DNA of 16,826 bases from SOIA01 sp050116035 (GTDB lineage Bacteria > Acidobacteriota > Aminicenantia > Aminicenantales > Aminicenantaceae): NCBI GenBank assembly GCA_050116035.1, contig JASFPJ010000035.1, forward strand, positions 1-16,826. Reading direction: 5' to 3'. A model generated the notes under the pieces. That model had not been told where the DNA came from and searched no databases. It worked only from the letters and a program-made list of their open reading frames with translations. Below, piece by piece: positions 1-6,276 of this stretch; position 1 is the first letter of the stretch; each line of letters starts with the position of its first letter. Position numbers and translations under genes: made by a program.

Positions 1-1
1 G

Positions 2-1090
2 GAATCTTTCGGCAAGCTTATCGCTTTCCTCTTTGGCTGGACGCTCTTTCTGGTGATCGATACCGGGGCAATTGCGACTCTTGCCGTGGCTTTTTCTTCA
101 AAATATCTTCCTCACTTTTTTTCTCTATCTGCACTAGAAGAGAAAGTCATCGCTGTGGTTTTTGTCATCATTTTAGTGGCAGTCAACTATGTTGGTGTCA
201 GATGGGGAGCGAACTTTCAGAACTTTCTGACGATCATTAAATTTGCCGCTTTAGCTGGAGTCTGTGCCGTTGTCTTCATTTTCGGGAAAGGGAACCCTGC
301 CCATTTCTCCTCCCCTCAACCGGAGTCATTTTCATGGGATTTGGTTGGAAGTTTTGGCGTGGCCTTGGTGGCTGTTTTTTGGGCCTATAAAGGCTGGGAA
401 GCCGCCTCTTACAACACCGGGGAGACGAAAAACCCAGGGAAAAATATGCCCTGGGGGATTTTAATCGGAACTCTCACAGTTATCGGCATCTACATTGTAA
501 CAAACTTAGCTTATCTCTATATCTTTCCCTCGAGTGATATTGCCCAATCCGATAGGATCGCCAGTGATGCGATGAGCCTGGTTGTCGGGCCTGTCGGCGC
601 ATCAATTGTGGCGATCATCATCCTTTTTTCGATAACCGGAGCAGCTAATCAAGTCCTGCTGACGTCTCCCAGAGTTTATTATGCGATGGCTAAAGACGGG
701 CTATTCTTCAGAAGAATTTCAGATGTTCATCTGAAATTCTTGACTCCCCATGTTTCGATAGTGGCTATGGGAGTGTGGAGTATGCTCTTAAGCCTTACAG
801 GTACATTTGAGCAACTCTTTACCTTTGTCATTTTTGGCGAATGGATCTTTTTCGGGTTGACCGTGGCAGCTGTGATTATCCTCAGGAAAAAAAGGCCTGA
901 TTTGCCTCGACCTTACAAGACCTTTGGATACCCTGTGACGCCTATCTTATTCATTTTATGCGCCTTATTCATCTCCATCAACACTCTGATCAACGAATTC
1001 ACAAACGCTATGGCTGGTTTGGTGATTATTTTGCTGGGACTTCCAGCCTATTTCTACTGGATCAAGAAAATCAAAAAGACTCAGAAATAA
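2..1090 (+). CDS. APC-superfamily amino-acid permease, 5'-truncated by the window edge
   Basis: The frame is open from base 2, so the gene starts outside the window. An in-frame GTG at 53 is only an internal valine. The 362 visible residues are the C-terminal three quarters of a 12-TM carrier of usual length about 430-470. They are very hydrophobic with regularly spaced helices. The phrase GWTLFLVIDTG near the left edge and the loop W-E-A-A-S-Y-N-T-G-E-T-K-N-P-G-K-N-M-P around residues 138-156 match the LAT/SteT-like branch of APC transporters, where the E-x-K-N-P-x-x-N-x-P segment follows TM6. The likely role is uptake or exchange of amino acids across the inner membrane; the substrate cannot be read from sequence. 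The protein ends in a basic tail (WIKKIKKTQK), consistent with a cytoplasmic C-terminus. The family call is solid, the specificity unknown. Confidence 0.9.
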   Translation, partial: ESFGKLIAFLFGWTLFLVIDTGAIATLAVAFSSKYLPHFFSLSALEEKVIAVVFVIILVAVNYVGVRWGANFQNFLTIIKFAALAGVCAVVFIFGKGNPAHFSSPQPESFSWDLVGSFGVALVAVFWAYKGWEAASYNTGETKNPGKNMPWGILIGTLTVIGIYIVTNLAYLYIFPSSDIAQSDRIASDAMSLVVGPVGASIVAIIILFSITGAANQVLLTSPRVYYAMAKDGLFFRRISDVHLKFLTPHVSIVAMGVWSMLLSLTGTFEQLFTFVIFGEWIFFGLTVAAVIILRKKRPDLPRPYKTFGYPVTPILFILCALFISINTLINEFTNAMAGLVIILLGLPAYFYWIKKIKKTQK

Positions 1091-1426
1091 TTGCGATTTC
1101 TATCTATCACAACAGTATATTCAGTTTAAGCTTGATCTTATCTGAATACGCGTCATTTAAGAGGGGTTGAGAAATGGCGCAAAAAGGGCACCCTCCAATC
1201 CCCACCGGAAGTGAGTTCAATCGAATGTAAATGTGGAAAAATTGGGGACTGTCCCCAATTTATGTCCCCAATTTATCAAATCATATTTTAAATTGGTTCA
1301 GTTTCCAATTTCCACAGAAGTTTAACCCAGTTTTTAAAACATAACCGCGATAATATGTAACATTTCAGTGGCTGCTGCGTATAAAAGGGTAAACAAAACA
1401 ATCCAGATAAAAAAAGGAGAAAAGTG
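1091..1426. other. Intergenic region between permease and secreted protein
   Basis: There is no convincing gene in these 336 bp. A 7-bp inverted repeat (TATTCAG at 1118-1124, CTGAATA at 1142-1148) with a small inner stem TAAG/CTTA lies just after the permease stop. It could form a hairpin but has no T-run after it, so it is at best a weak terminator. The palindromic repeat at 1239-1276 sits in the middle. The last 50 bases are A-rich and end in the AAGGAG ribosome-binding site of the next gene. An 18-codon ORF at 1174-1230 is too short to support. Confidence 0.6.
1239..1276. repeat. GGGGAC/GTCCCC palindromic repeat with duplicated right arm
   Basis: AAATTGGGGAC (1239-1249) and GTCCCCAATTT (1251-1261) are perfect reverse complements separated by one T. 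The right arm plus AT (GTCCCCAATTTAT, 1251-1263) is immediately repeated exactly at 1264-1276. A diverged copy of the palindrome lies at 9999-10021, so this is a dispersed element. From general knowledge, GGGGAC/GTCCCC palindromes occur as REP-like elements in many environmental bacteria and are often linked to IS200-like REP-associated transposases. No such transposase is in the window. Possible roles, by inference, are a transposition substrate or an RNA hairpin that ends or stabilises the permease transcript. Confidence 0.8.
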
Positions 1427-2371
1427 ATGAAAAAAGCAATCTATCCAATAGGCGTCCTTTTGACGCTTTTCCTCGCATGTGGATTAGGAGCCTCAACCCT
1501 TCAAAAGTCGATCATCCCTGAAGATGTAGATTGGGTGATCCACTTTGACGTGGAAAAATTCAGTTCCACCCGATTTGGGGATCAGCTTTTGAACAACGAA
1601 AACATCTTTGGACTGACAGAGAAAAATGCTAGTTTTCATGATAAATACCAGATCGACATCCTGAAAGACATAAAAGGATTCACTGTTTACGGATCCGGAA
1701 AAGACGAGGAGAACACTGTCGTCTGTCTAAGGGGACATTTCGACCAAGCGTATCTCCTCGGACTTCTGGCAGAAGAAGAATCCCACAAGGAGGTCCAGTA
1801 CGGCAGGTTTATCATCCATACCTGGAATTATCATGAAGTCGGTGTTTTTGTCGAGGATGACCTCGCACTAATAGCCCAAGACATATCCGCCATCAGAAAG
1901 GCTCTGGATGTCATCGCTGGCAAAAAAGCCAACATCACAACCTCTTCCCTGATGCCTACCCTGAATGAGATTCCTCCGAATGTCTTCTTTACAGCCTTAG
2001 CCAGAGACATCTCTGAATTGGCAGAACACGAATCAGATGTTTTCATCTTCAAAAAGACAGAATCAGCCTTATTCACAGTCGAAGAAGCAAAGGAAGATAT
2101 CAATCTGAAACTCAATTTTACCGTAAAAACACTTGAAGACGCCCAAAACATGGAGAGTGTCATACGAGGCCTCATTTCTCTGGCGAAAATGCAGATGGAA
2201 GAAGCCCAAAGAGACATATTAGTTCCTCTAGAAAAAATTGGCATCTCAACAGAAGGCAAAAAAATCCGGATCGATTTATCCTACCCTGTCCAGGAGCTGA
2301 TTGACATAGTCTTGGGAAAGGTGAAATTTCTTCCGTTTCATAAGCTACCTGGACTCAATCTTCATCCTTAA
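1427..2371 (+). CDS. Secreted protein of unknown function, 314 aa
   Basis: I chose the ATG at 1427 rather than the adjacent in-frame GTG at 1424, because AAGGAG (1414-1419) lies 7 nt before the ATG. The N-terminus (MKKAIYPIGVLLTLFLACG) is a clear signal peptide. The cysteine after FLA is a poor lipobox because Phe is at -3, so cleavage near GLGAS by signal peptidase I is equally likely. The mature part opens with S-I-I-P-E-D-V-D-W-V-I-H-F-D-V-E-K-F, a phrase resembling uncharacterised exported proteins of Planctomycetes/Acidobacteria that begin 'P-x-D-A-x-W-V-x-H-x-D'. The rest alternates strands and charged helices, with no cysteines, metal motif or catalytic signature visible. It lies upstream of the ECF sigma/anti-sigma pair on the same strand but is separated from it by 257 bp and a repeat. 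A shared regulon is possible but not shown. No function is assigned. Confidence 0.85.
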   Translation: MKKAIYPIGVLLTLFLACGLGASTLQKSIIPEDVDWVIHFDVEKFSSTRFGDQLLNNENIFGLTEKNASFHDKYQIDILKDIKGFTVYGSGKDEENTVVCLRGHFDQAYLLGLLAEEESHKEVQYGRFIIHTWNYHEVGVFVEDDLALIAQDISAIRKALDVIAGKKANITTSSLMPTLNEIPPNVFFTALARDISELAEHESDVFIFKKTESALFTVEEAKEDINLKLNFTVKTLEDAQNMESVIRGLISLAKMQMEEAQRDILVPLEKIGISTEGKKIRIDLSYPVQELIDIVLGKVKFLPFHKLPGLNLHP

Positions 2372-2372
2372 T

Positions 2373-2403
2373 CTGTCAATCTACCGTAAAAAAGAGCTAT
2401 AAT
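2373..2403 (+). promoter_or_regulatory. Candidate sigma-70-type promoter upstream of the ECF operon
   Basis: A perfect TATAAT lies at 2398-2403, preceded after 19 nt by CTGTCA (2373-2378), a weak -35 with long spacing. If used, the transcript would run through the palindromic repeat at 2438-2561 before reaching the sigma-factor gene at 2629. This is weak evidence, since a lone -10 match is common in A/T-rich gaps. Confidence 0.3.
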
Positions 2404-2437
2404 AAAAAGAGATTAACCCAAAGTGATGAGCTTAAAT

Positions 2438-2561
2438 GTCATTGCGAGCAAAGCGAAGCAATCTCGTAAAGATGAATACATTTTATCCCAATGAGATTGC
2501 CACGTTACACTCGCAATGACACCAAGAGGATGAGAATGCCACGTTACACTCGCTATGACAC
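2438..2561. repeat. GTCATTGCGAG-type palindromic repeat plus an extra right arm
   Basis: The left arm 2438-2465 begins GTCATTGCGAG and ends GCAATCTC. The right arm 2493-2520 begins GAGATTGC and ends CTCGCAATGAC. The outer 11 bp and inner 8 bp pair perfectly around a 9-nt by 9-nt mismatch, with a 27-nt loop. A further right arm follows at 2532-2561, matching 28 of 30 bases of 2493-2522. From general knowledge, GTCATTGCGAG...CTCGCAATGAC repeats are dispersed in the genomes of many Deltaproteobacteria, Nitrospirae and candidate phyla. It lies just upstream of the sigma-factor gene, so it would form a large hairpin in any long leader. Confidence 0.85.
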
Positions 2562-2628
2562 GGTGGAATCTTCATTAACATTATTTCTGTCACTGAGAGA
2601 GAATAAATTTAAAATATAAGTTCGGCCA

Positions 2629-3231
2629 ATGAACAGAGTCTCGACACTCGAACACCTATCCGATGAGGAACTGGCTTCCAAAGCCGCGGAAGGACCACGC
2701 TCTCTATTCGAGGAGTTGGTTTCCCGGTACAGTATGCGCCTGTTCTATTTTCTCCGGCACAAGACCGGATCAGACCAGGATATCGAAGATTTGGTGCAGG
2801 AGACTTTTCTCAAAGCCTTCAAGGGCATTGACCGCTTCGATCCAGAACGGAAATTCTCCACCTGGCTGTACACGATTGCCATTAGAGAGGCTATCAGCCA
2901 TCACCGCTCGAATAAAAAAATGAAACACAATCCAGTCGAAACATCCAATCTTCCAGGTCCAGAAGAAATCGTCATCCGAAAGGAAGAATCCCAAAATATC
3001 TGGGAACTGGCTACTACCCTACCGAAGAAAGAATATGAGGCTCTCTGGCTGCGTTATGCTGAAGAGATGCCCATCAAAGACATTGCCAGAGTCACGAAAA
3101 AGAGTCCGATTACGGTGCGCGTTCTTCTGTACAGGGCTCGCATGAAGCTGGCCGAAAGAATCGATAAGAATGCGTTCTCAAAAAACCTTGCAGGAGCCAG
3201 TCCTGCGAAGCATAAATTTTCACTTTTATGA
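2629..3231 (+). CDS. ECF-type RNA polymerase sigma factor
   Basis: This 200-aa protein directs RNA polymerase to a small set of promoters, normally in response to an envelope or oxidative signal. The sigma-70 region 2 fold spans about residues 23-97, with the core-binding phrase D-I-E-D-L-V-Q-E-T-F-L-K-A-F and the -10 recognition segment F-S-T-W-L-Y-T-I-A-I-R-E-A. The linker is about 98-128. Region 4 is about 130-178, ending V-R-V-L-L-Y-R-A-R-M-K-L-A-E-R, the helix-turn-helix that reads the -35. There is no region 1 or 3, as expected for ECF factors. The ATG at 2629 has only a weak ribosome-binding site but gives the family-typical N-terminus. The stop overlaps a possible ATG (ATGA at 3228-3231), and the next gene's Shine-Dalgarno follows at once, so it is co-transcribed with the anti-sigma gene. 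The ECF subgroup and target promoters are unknown. Confidence 0.93.
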   Translation: MNRVSTLEHLSDEELASKAAEGPRSLFEELVSRYSMRLFYFLRHKTGSDQDIEDLVQETFLKAFKGIDRFDPERKFSTWLYTIAIREAISHHRSNKKMKHNPVETSNLPGPEEIVIRKEESQNIWELATTLPKKEYEALWLRYAEEMPIKDIARVTKKSPITVRVLLYRARMKLAERIDKNAFSKNLAGASPAKHKFSLL

Positions 3232-3245
3232 AAAGGAGATGCAAA

Positions 3246-3788
3246 ATGTTCTGCACACTTTATAAATGGTTGATATCCCAGGCCGCGGATTCAGGGAAGC
3301 CGATATCCACGTTTGTGAAAAATCATACTCACCGATGCGACTCCTGCCGTGAATTTGCCCAGCTCTGCGAATCACTCAAGCCCAAATTTGCTCAGGACAA
3401 ACAATCCATTCTCGAGAATACCGACGAAGTGCTTAATAAAAAGATAATAGCGGCCTTGTCTAAGGAGAGAGTGTCTCTGTCCGTTCGTAAAGGGACGGCG
3501 CGAAAATTCCTTGCGCGAAAGCCTGCCCTTGTGGCTTCTCTTGCGGGAGTATTTATGATCCTTGCCATCTCCCTCAGCATCATATTCCTGGTGATTCCTC
3601 ATGCAAGAGACACGTCTTCCTTTGGCCGCCCTTCTGAATTAGTGAGTGTGGCATCTCCAGAGGTCTTGCTAGTCAAGGCTGAGTCTCCCCTCGAAAAGGA
3701 ATACCTGGAGCTGAAAAAGACTTTTAGTACAACAACAGAATATCTGCGTTCTGTTTTGGACTTCCATATCGGAGAGGAAACTGAGTAG
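3246..3788 (+). CDS. Zinc-binding membrane anti-sigma factor (ZAS type)
   Basis: This 180-aa protein is predicted to hold the upstream ECF factor inactive at the inner membrane. The zinc-binding anti-sigma signature H-x3-C-x2-C is visible as H27, C31, C34 (HTHRCDSC), with a further Cys at residue 3. One strong TM helix runs from about 94 to 117, followed by a periplasmic part of about 60 residues rich in acidic and Ser/Thr residues. That sensing part is small for the family. I chose ATG 3246 because AAGGAG at 3233-3238 lies 7 nt before it. The in-frame ATG at 3228 overlaps the sigma stop but has no ribosome-binding site. A release mechanism (regulated proteolysis or redox loss of zinc) is known for relatives but cannot be read here. 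Confidence 0.85.
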   Translation: MFCTLYKWLISQAADSGKPISTFVKNHTHRCDSCREFAQLCESLKPKFAQDKQSILENTDEVLNKKIIAALSKERVSLSVRKGTARKFLARKPALVASLAGVFMILAISLSIIFLVIPHARDTSSFGRPSELVSVASPEVLLVKAESPLEKEYLELKKTFSTTTEYLRSVLDFHIGEETE

Positions 3789-3910
3789 CCGTTAGGGCTC
3801 CTTCCTTCACTTCTCTCACCTCTCGGGGATTGTGTCATCCTGAATAAAATAGAAAATTTTTCTGGATATTCCGCAAATGAGGTTTCAGTAGGCAATGAGG
3901 AGACACATTA

Positions 3911-4768
3911 TTATTTTCGTTTAGGTGGGGGCGGAGCATCGGGATTCATGACCCACAGCACATTAATGATCTTCCATTTCCCATCGATCTTGGCCAGCTG
4001 CAGATAATCGTAGTACATTGCTGAAAGCACTTTGACCATGGCAATATCTTCCATGATGTCGAGGACTGTGACTGTGATCTTGCGCTTCTCCTCAGGCAGG
4101 AGCCCCATCTTTGCGCGTGTGCCTTCTATCAGGAAGTTCGCGCCCATCTTGTTCAGCATGGTTTTTCCTGTTTGGCGCACTTTGACGGGAATGACTTTGT
4201 TCAACTCCGGATGCAAAGCCCGTTCCATACGTTCTGCGTCTCCGGAAAATGCGCCTTCGATGTAGTCTCGTGCAGCTATTTCAACGGCTTGCTCTTCTTC
4301 CGGCAGTATCTTTTTTGCGGCATTTTTCGGGTTTCGTGTCCAGAGAACATTGATGATCTTCCATTCGCCATCGATTTTGGCCAGCTGCAGATAGTCCCAG
4401 AACATGGCTGATGTCGCCTTAACCATGGCCAGGCCTTCAAGAACATCAAGAATTTTCACCTCGATATCACGCTTGTCTTCAGCAAGAACAGCCACTTTAG
4501 CGCCCACAACCTGAATAAGCCTGGAAGCTCCGGCTTTGCGCAGGTATGACTTTCCAGTCTGGGGAATTCTTTCCACGATGACTTTGTTCAGTTCCGGATG
4601 GACGGCCCGCTCCATGCGTGCCGCATCCCCGGCATGCGCTCCGTCGATATAATCCAGGGCTGCCCTTTTTATGGCGTCTTCATCAGTCGATTCTGGAGAT
4701 GAGGCTCTGACAGCTACTGAAAAAAGAACAAAAAAGAATACAGTGGCAACAATTAAAAGTTTCTTCAT
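3911..4768 (-). CDS. Exported protein with two tandem NTF2-like (lumazine-binding-like) domains
   Basis: This is a 285-aa protein with a signal peptide (MKKLLIVATVFFFVLFSVAV, cleavage near RASS). Two copies of one domain follow at about 31-146 and 160-275, offset by 129 residues. Both contain D-Y-I-[DE]-G-A, R-M-E-R-A-[VL]-H-P-E-L-N-K-V-I, Q-T-G-K and D-Y-L-Q-L-A-K-I-D-G-x-W-K-I-I-N-V-L-W. This pattern (helix with GD, then HPEL, ending in W-K-I-x-N-V-x-W) is the NTF2-like / putative lumazine-binding domain family. Single-domain members of about 120-150 aa are usual, so a tandem pair suggests an intramolecular pseudo-dimer from duplication. The ligand is unknown and lumazine binding is only a family label. 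The C-terminus is DAPPPPKRK. GAGGT lies 7 nt before the ATG. It is transcribed convergently with the anti-sigma gene. Confidence 0.85.
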   Translation of the reverse strand: MKKLLIVATVFFFVLFSVAVRASSPESTDEDAIKRAALDYIDGAHAGDAARMERAVHPELNKVIVERIPQTGKSYLRKAGASRLIQVVGAKVAVLAEDKRDIEVKILDVLEGLAMVKATSAMFWDYLQLAKIDGEWKIINVLWTRNPKNAAKKILPEEEQAVEIAARDYIEGAFSGDAERMERALHPELNKVIPVKVRQTGKTMLNKMGANFLIEGTRAKMGLLPEEKRKITVTVLDIMEDIAMVKVLSAMYYDYLQLAKIDGKWKIINVLWVMNPDAPPPPKRK

Positions 4769-4803
4769 TTTAGACCTCGATTCTCGAATATCGCGCTTGC
4801 TTA

Positions 4804-4834
4804 ATCATACGAACCGATGCAAATAAGGTTGCAA
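4804..4834 (-). promoter_or_regulatory. Candidate promoter for the tandem NTF2-like gene
   Basis: On the minus strand TTGCAA (4834-4829) is followed after 19 nt by TATGAT (4809-4804), about 35 nt before the start codon. The -10 is good, while the spacing is longer than ideal. There is no other obvious candidate in the gap. Confidence 0.3.
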
Positions 4835-4921
4835 TTAACATGCTCAAAAAGCGATTCCAGAGAAAAAAGAATCAGAATGTGCAAAGAGTTCTACATGGGG
4901 TCCACTACAAGACAGAATGTA

Positions 4922-5059
4922 TTATCTAATGAACGGTAATTTATTGAAAGGCTTATTACTTGTTTTTTGCCCAACCAGCCTCTTCTTTACATCCTCAACC
5001 TCAGCTATACCAGGATTAGCGTCTCTCCAGAAGTCGAGGAACCACTTTGAGAGGTTCAT
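4922..5059 (-). pseudogene. Remnant of a TPR-protein C-terminus (tail A), abutting the hydrolase stop
   Basis: Downstream of the hydrolase on the same strand, a 45-codon frame opens with an ATG that shares one base with the hydrolase stop (TGATGA). It reads F-L-D-F-W-R-D-A-N-P-G-I-A-E-V-E-D-V-K-K-R-L and then a basic tail to a TAA at 4924-4922. From family knowledge, 'W-K-D-A-D-P-G-x-x-E-V-E-D-A-K-K-R-L' is the typical last helix-turn-helix of TPR-rich proteins (often TPR Ser/Thr kinases or cyclases) in Aminicenantes-like genomes. No upstream TPR repeats remain. It is most likely a fossil 3' end. A small translationally coupled peptide cannot be excluded. Confidence 0.6.
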
Positions 5060-5910
5060 CATTGAAGTTTGCGGATAAATTCAAGCATTGCATGAGTTAC
5101 TTCGTCATCCTCTTCATGAAATTTTGCAACAAGAGAATTGTGGTTCCGGCCTTTAACTTCCAGGTAATGGGCATTTTTATTCCCAGCACTCTTAAGTCCC
5201 GCTATAAAGAAAATATTCTCATCACACCGCAAGGGAATATCGTTATCACCGCATATACAAAGACAGGCTGGTCCAACTTTTCTTAGGTGATAAAGAGGCG
5301 AGAATTCATCGATGATGATGGCACCTTTCGGTATTCCGCGTTCTTCTAAGATTGTCGTATGAGTCACCATCTGACCACTTATTGGGATTATACCTGCAAT
5401 CTTTTGAACCGACATGTTATGCTTTTCCAGGTATCTTTCATCCATGCCGACAATTGCCGCCAAATACCCCCCTGCCGAATGGCCGGATATAAAAACCTTT
5501 TCCGGATCACCCCCATAGTTGGCGATATTCTTAAATGTCCAGGCAACCGCCGCTGCCGCATCTTCACTGTACACAGGATTTTTAACCTTCGGTGAGAACC
5601 GGTAGCTCACGAGAACAACACCAATACCCTCAGCCGTAAAACGCTTGGCAAAAGCTATACCCCAATTCCTAGTGCCCGTCTTCAAGCTCCCGCCATGAAA
5701 CCAGACTATCGTCGGATAACTCTTTATGTTCTTCGGATAATAGATATCCAGCTTGCATTGCGTGCGGGCATAATCTGACTCAAGGCGTTCCTGTCTGTAC
5801 GATATGTCACTAACTTTTACAAATTCGTCACCAGCATCGGATGCAGCGAAAAACAATACTGACACAAATACAAAACATAGTAATACAAATGCCCTGAAGA
5901 GTTTCTTCAT
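5059..5910 (-). CDS. Exported alpha/beta-hydrolase (esterase/lipase, HGG family)
   Basis: This 283-aa hydrolase has a signal peptide (MKKLFRAFVLLCFVFVSVLF, cleavage near AASDA), so it acts in the periplasm or outside. The oxyanion-hole motif H-G-G is at residues 72-74. The nucleophile elbow GHSAGG has Ser145. The acid is probably D222 or D224 (GDNDIPL) and the base H257 (GRNHNSL). This arrangement is that of hormone-sensitive-lipase/carboxylesterase or BD-FAE-like relatives; the substrate is unknown. The AAGGAG ribosome-binding site is 8 nt before the ATG. The gene lies between two decayed TPR-protein C-termini on the same strand (4922-5059 and 6010-6108), which suggests it came in by recombination or that a TPR gene on each side was lost. 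A double stop (TGATGA) ends the frame. Confidence 0.88.
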   Translation of the reverse strand: MKKLFRAFVLLCFVFVSVLFFAASDAGDEFVKVSDISYRQERLESDYARTQCKLDIYYPKNIKSYPTIVWFHGGSLKTGTRNWGIAFAKRFTAEGIGVVLVSYRFSPKVKNPVYSEDAAAAVAWTFKNIANYGGDPEKVFISGHSAGGYLAAIVGMDERYLEKHNMSVQKIAGIIPISGQMVTHTTILEERGIPKGAIIIDEFSPLYHLRKVGPACLCICGDNDIPLRCDENIFFIAGLKSAGNKNAHYLEVKGRNHNSLVAKFHEEDDEVTHAMLEFIRKLQ

Positions 5911-6276
5911 ACTTATTACTCCTTGTATCGTTTTGTAATTTTATTTTAGCAAAATGCCCCTAAATTCTCCTTTGGTTTCAGAATCTCAAAGTTCGTAATG
6001 TGAAGATTGTTATCTCTTCAACTCTCCTTGCCTTTTCTTCGCATCCTCGACCTCAGTGAGGCCTGAGTCAGCGTCTTTCCAGATGTCGAGAGCTCTCAGA
6101 TAACGATATCATTCAGATATGTCAATTTTCAAGTCTTTCAAATCCAGTCATTCACTTTGTCTCTGTTTCCAAACCATTGTTTAAATCGAAATAGGAGTTG
6201 TCCGAATCAAAAAAGTTCCCCTTAAAGAGTAACAATTCCCTACAAACGGCGTATAAATATAGAAGGAGGCCAGACA
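5911..6276. other. Divergent intergenic region containing a gene remnant
   Basis: These 366 bp separate the minus-strand hydrolase from the plus-strand permease. They hold the TPR tail remnant at 6010-6108, the hydrolase leader, and the permease leader with its strong ribosome-binding site AGAAGGAGG at 6261-6269, 7 nt before ATG 6277. No promoter good enough to name was found on either strand. TTCGAAGT, the operator half-site seen upstream of padR at 13749-13792, does not occur here. Confidence 0.6.
6010..6108 (-). pseudogene. Remnant of a TPR-protein C-terminus (tail B), upstream of the hydrolase
   Basis: Between a TGA (6111-6109) and a TAA (6012-6010) the minus strand reads Y-L-R-A-L-D-I-W-K-D-A-D-S-G-L-T-E-V-E-D-A-K-K-R-Q-G-E-L-K-R. 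It matches tail A at 14 of 26 aligned residues. Over the best 21 codons the DNA matches at 46 of 63 bases, with many differences at third codon positions, as expected for two genes that diverged while coding. There is no start codon and no TPR repeats upstream, so it is a broken 3' end. Confidence 0.6.

Noticed and set aside
1091..1160. Rho-independent terminator after the amino-acid permease
   Set aside because: A TATTCAG/CTGAATA hairpin exists but is A/T-rich, has a long loop and lacks a following T-run.
1174..1230. 18-codon ORF (MAQKGHPPIP...) after a G-rich stretch, beside the GGGGAC palindrome
   Set aside because: Too short, no recognised family, and the upstream G-rich stretch is not a well-placed ribosome-binding site.
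1831..2259. 142-codon open frame on the minus strand inside the secreted-protein gene
   Set aside because: Serine-rich antisense shadow of the gene at 1427-2371, without ribosome-binding site or family resemblance.
3831..3907. 77-bp stretch bounded by TGTGTC and GACACA between convergent genes
   Set aside because: Only a 6-bp inverted repeat with no second copy in the window and no target duplication; chance is likely.
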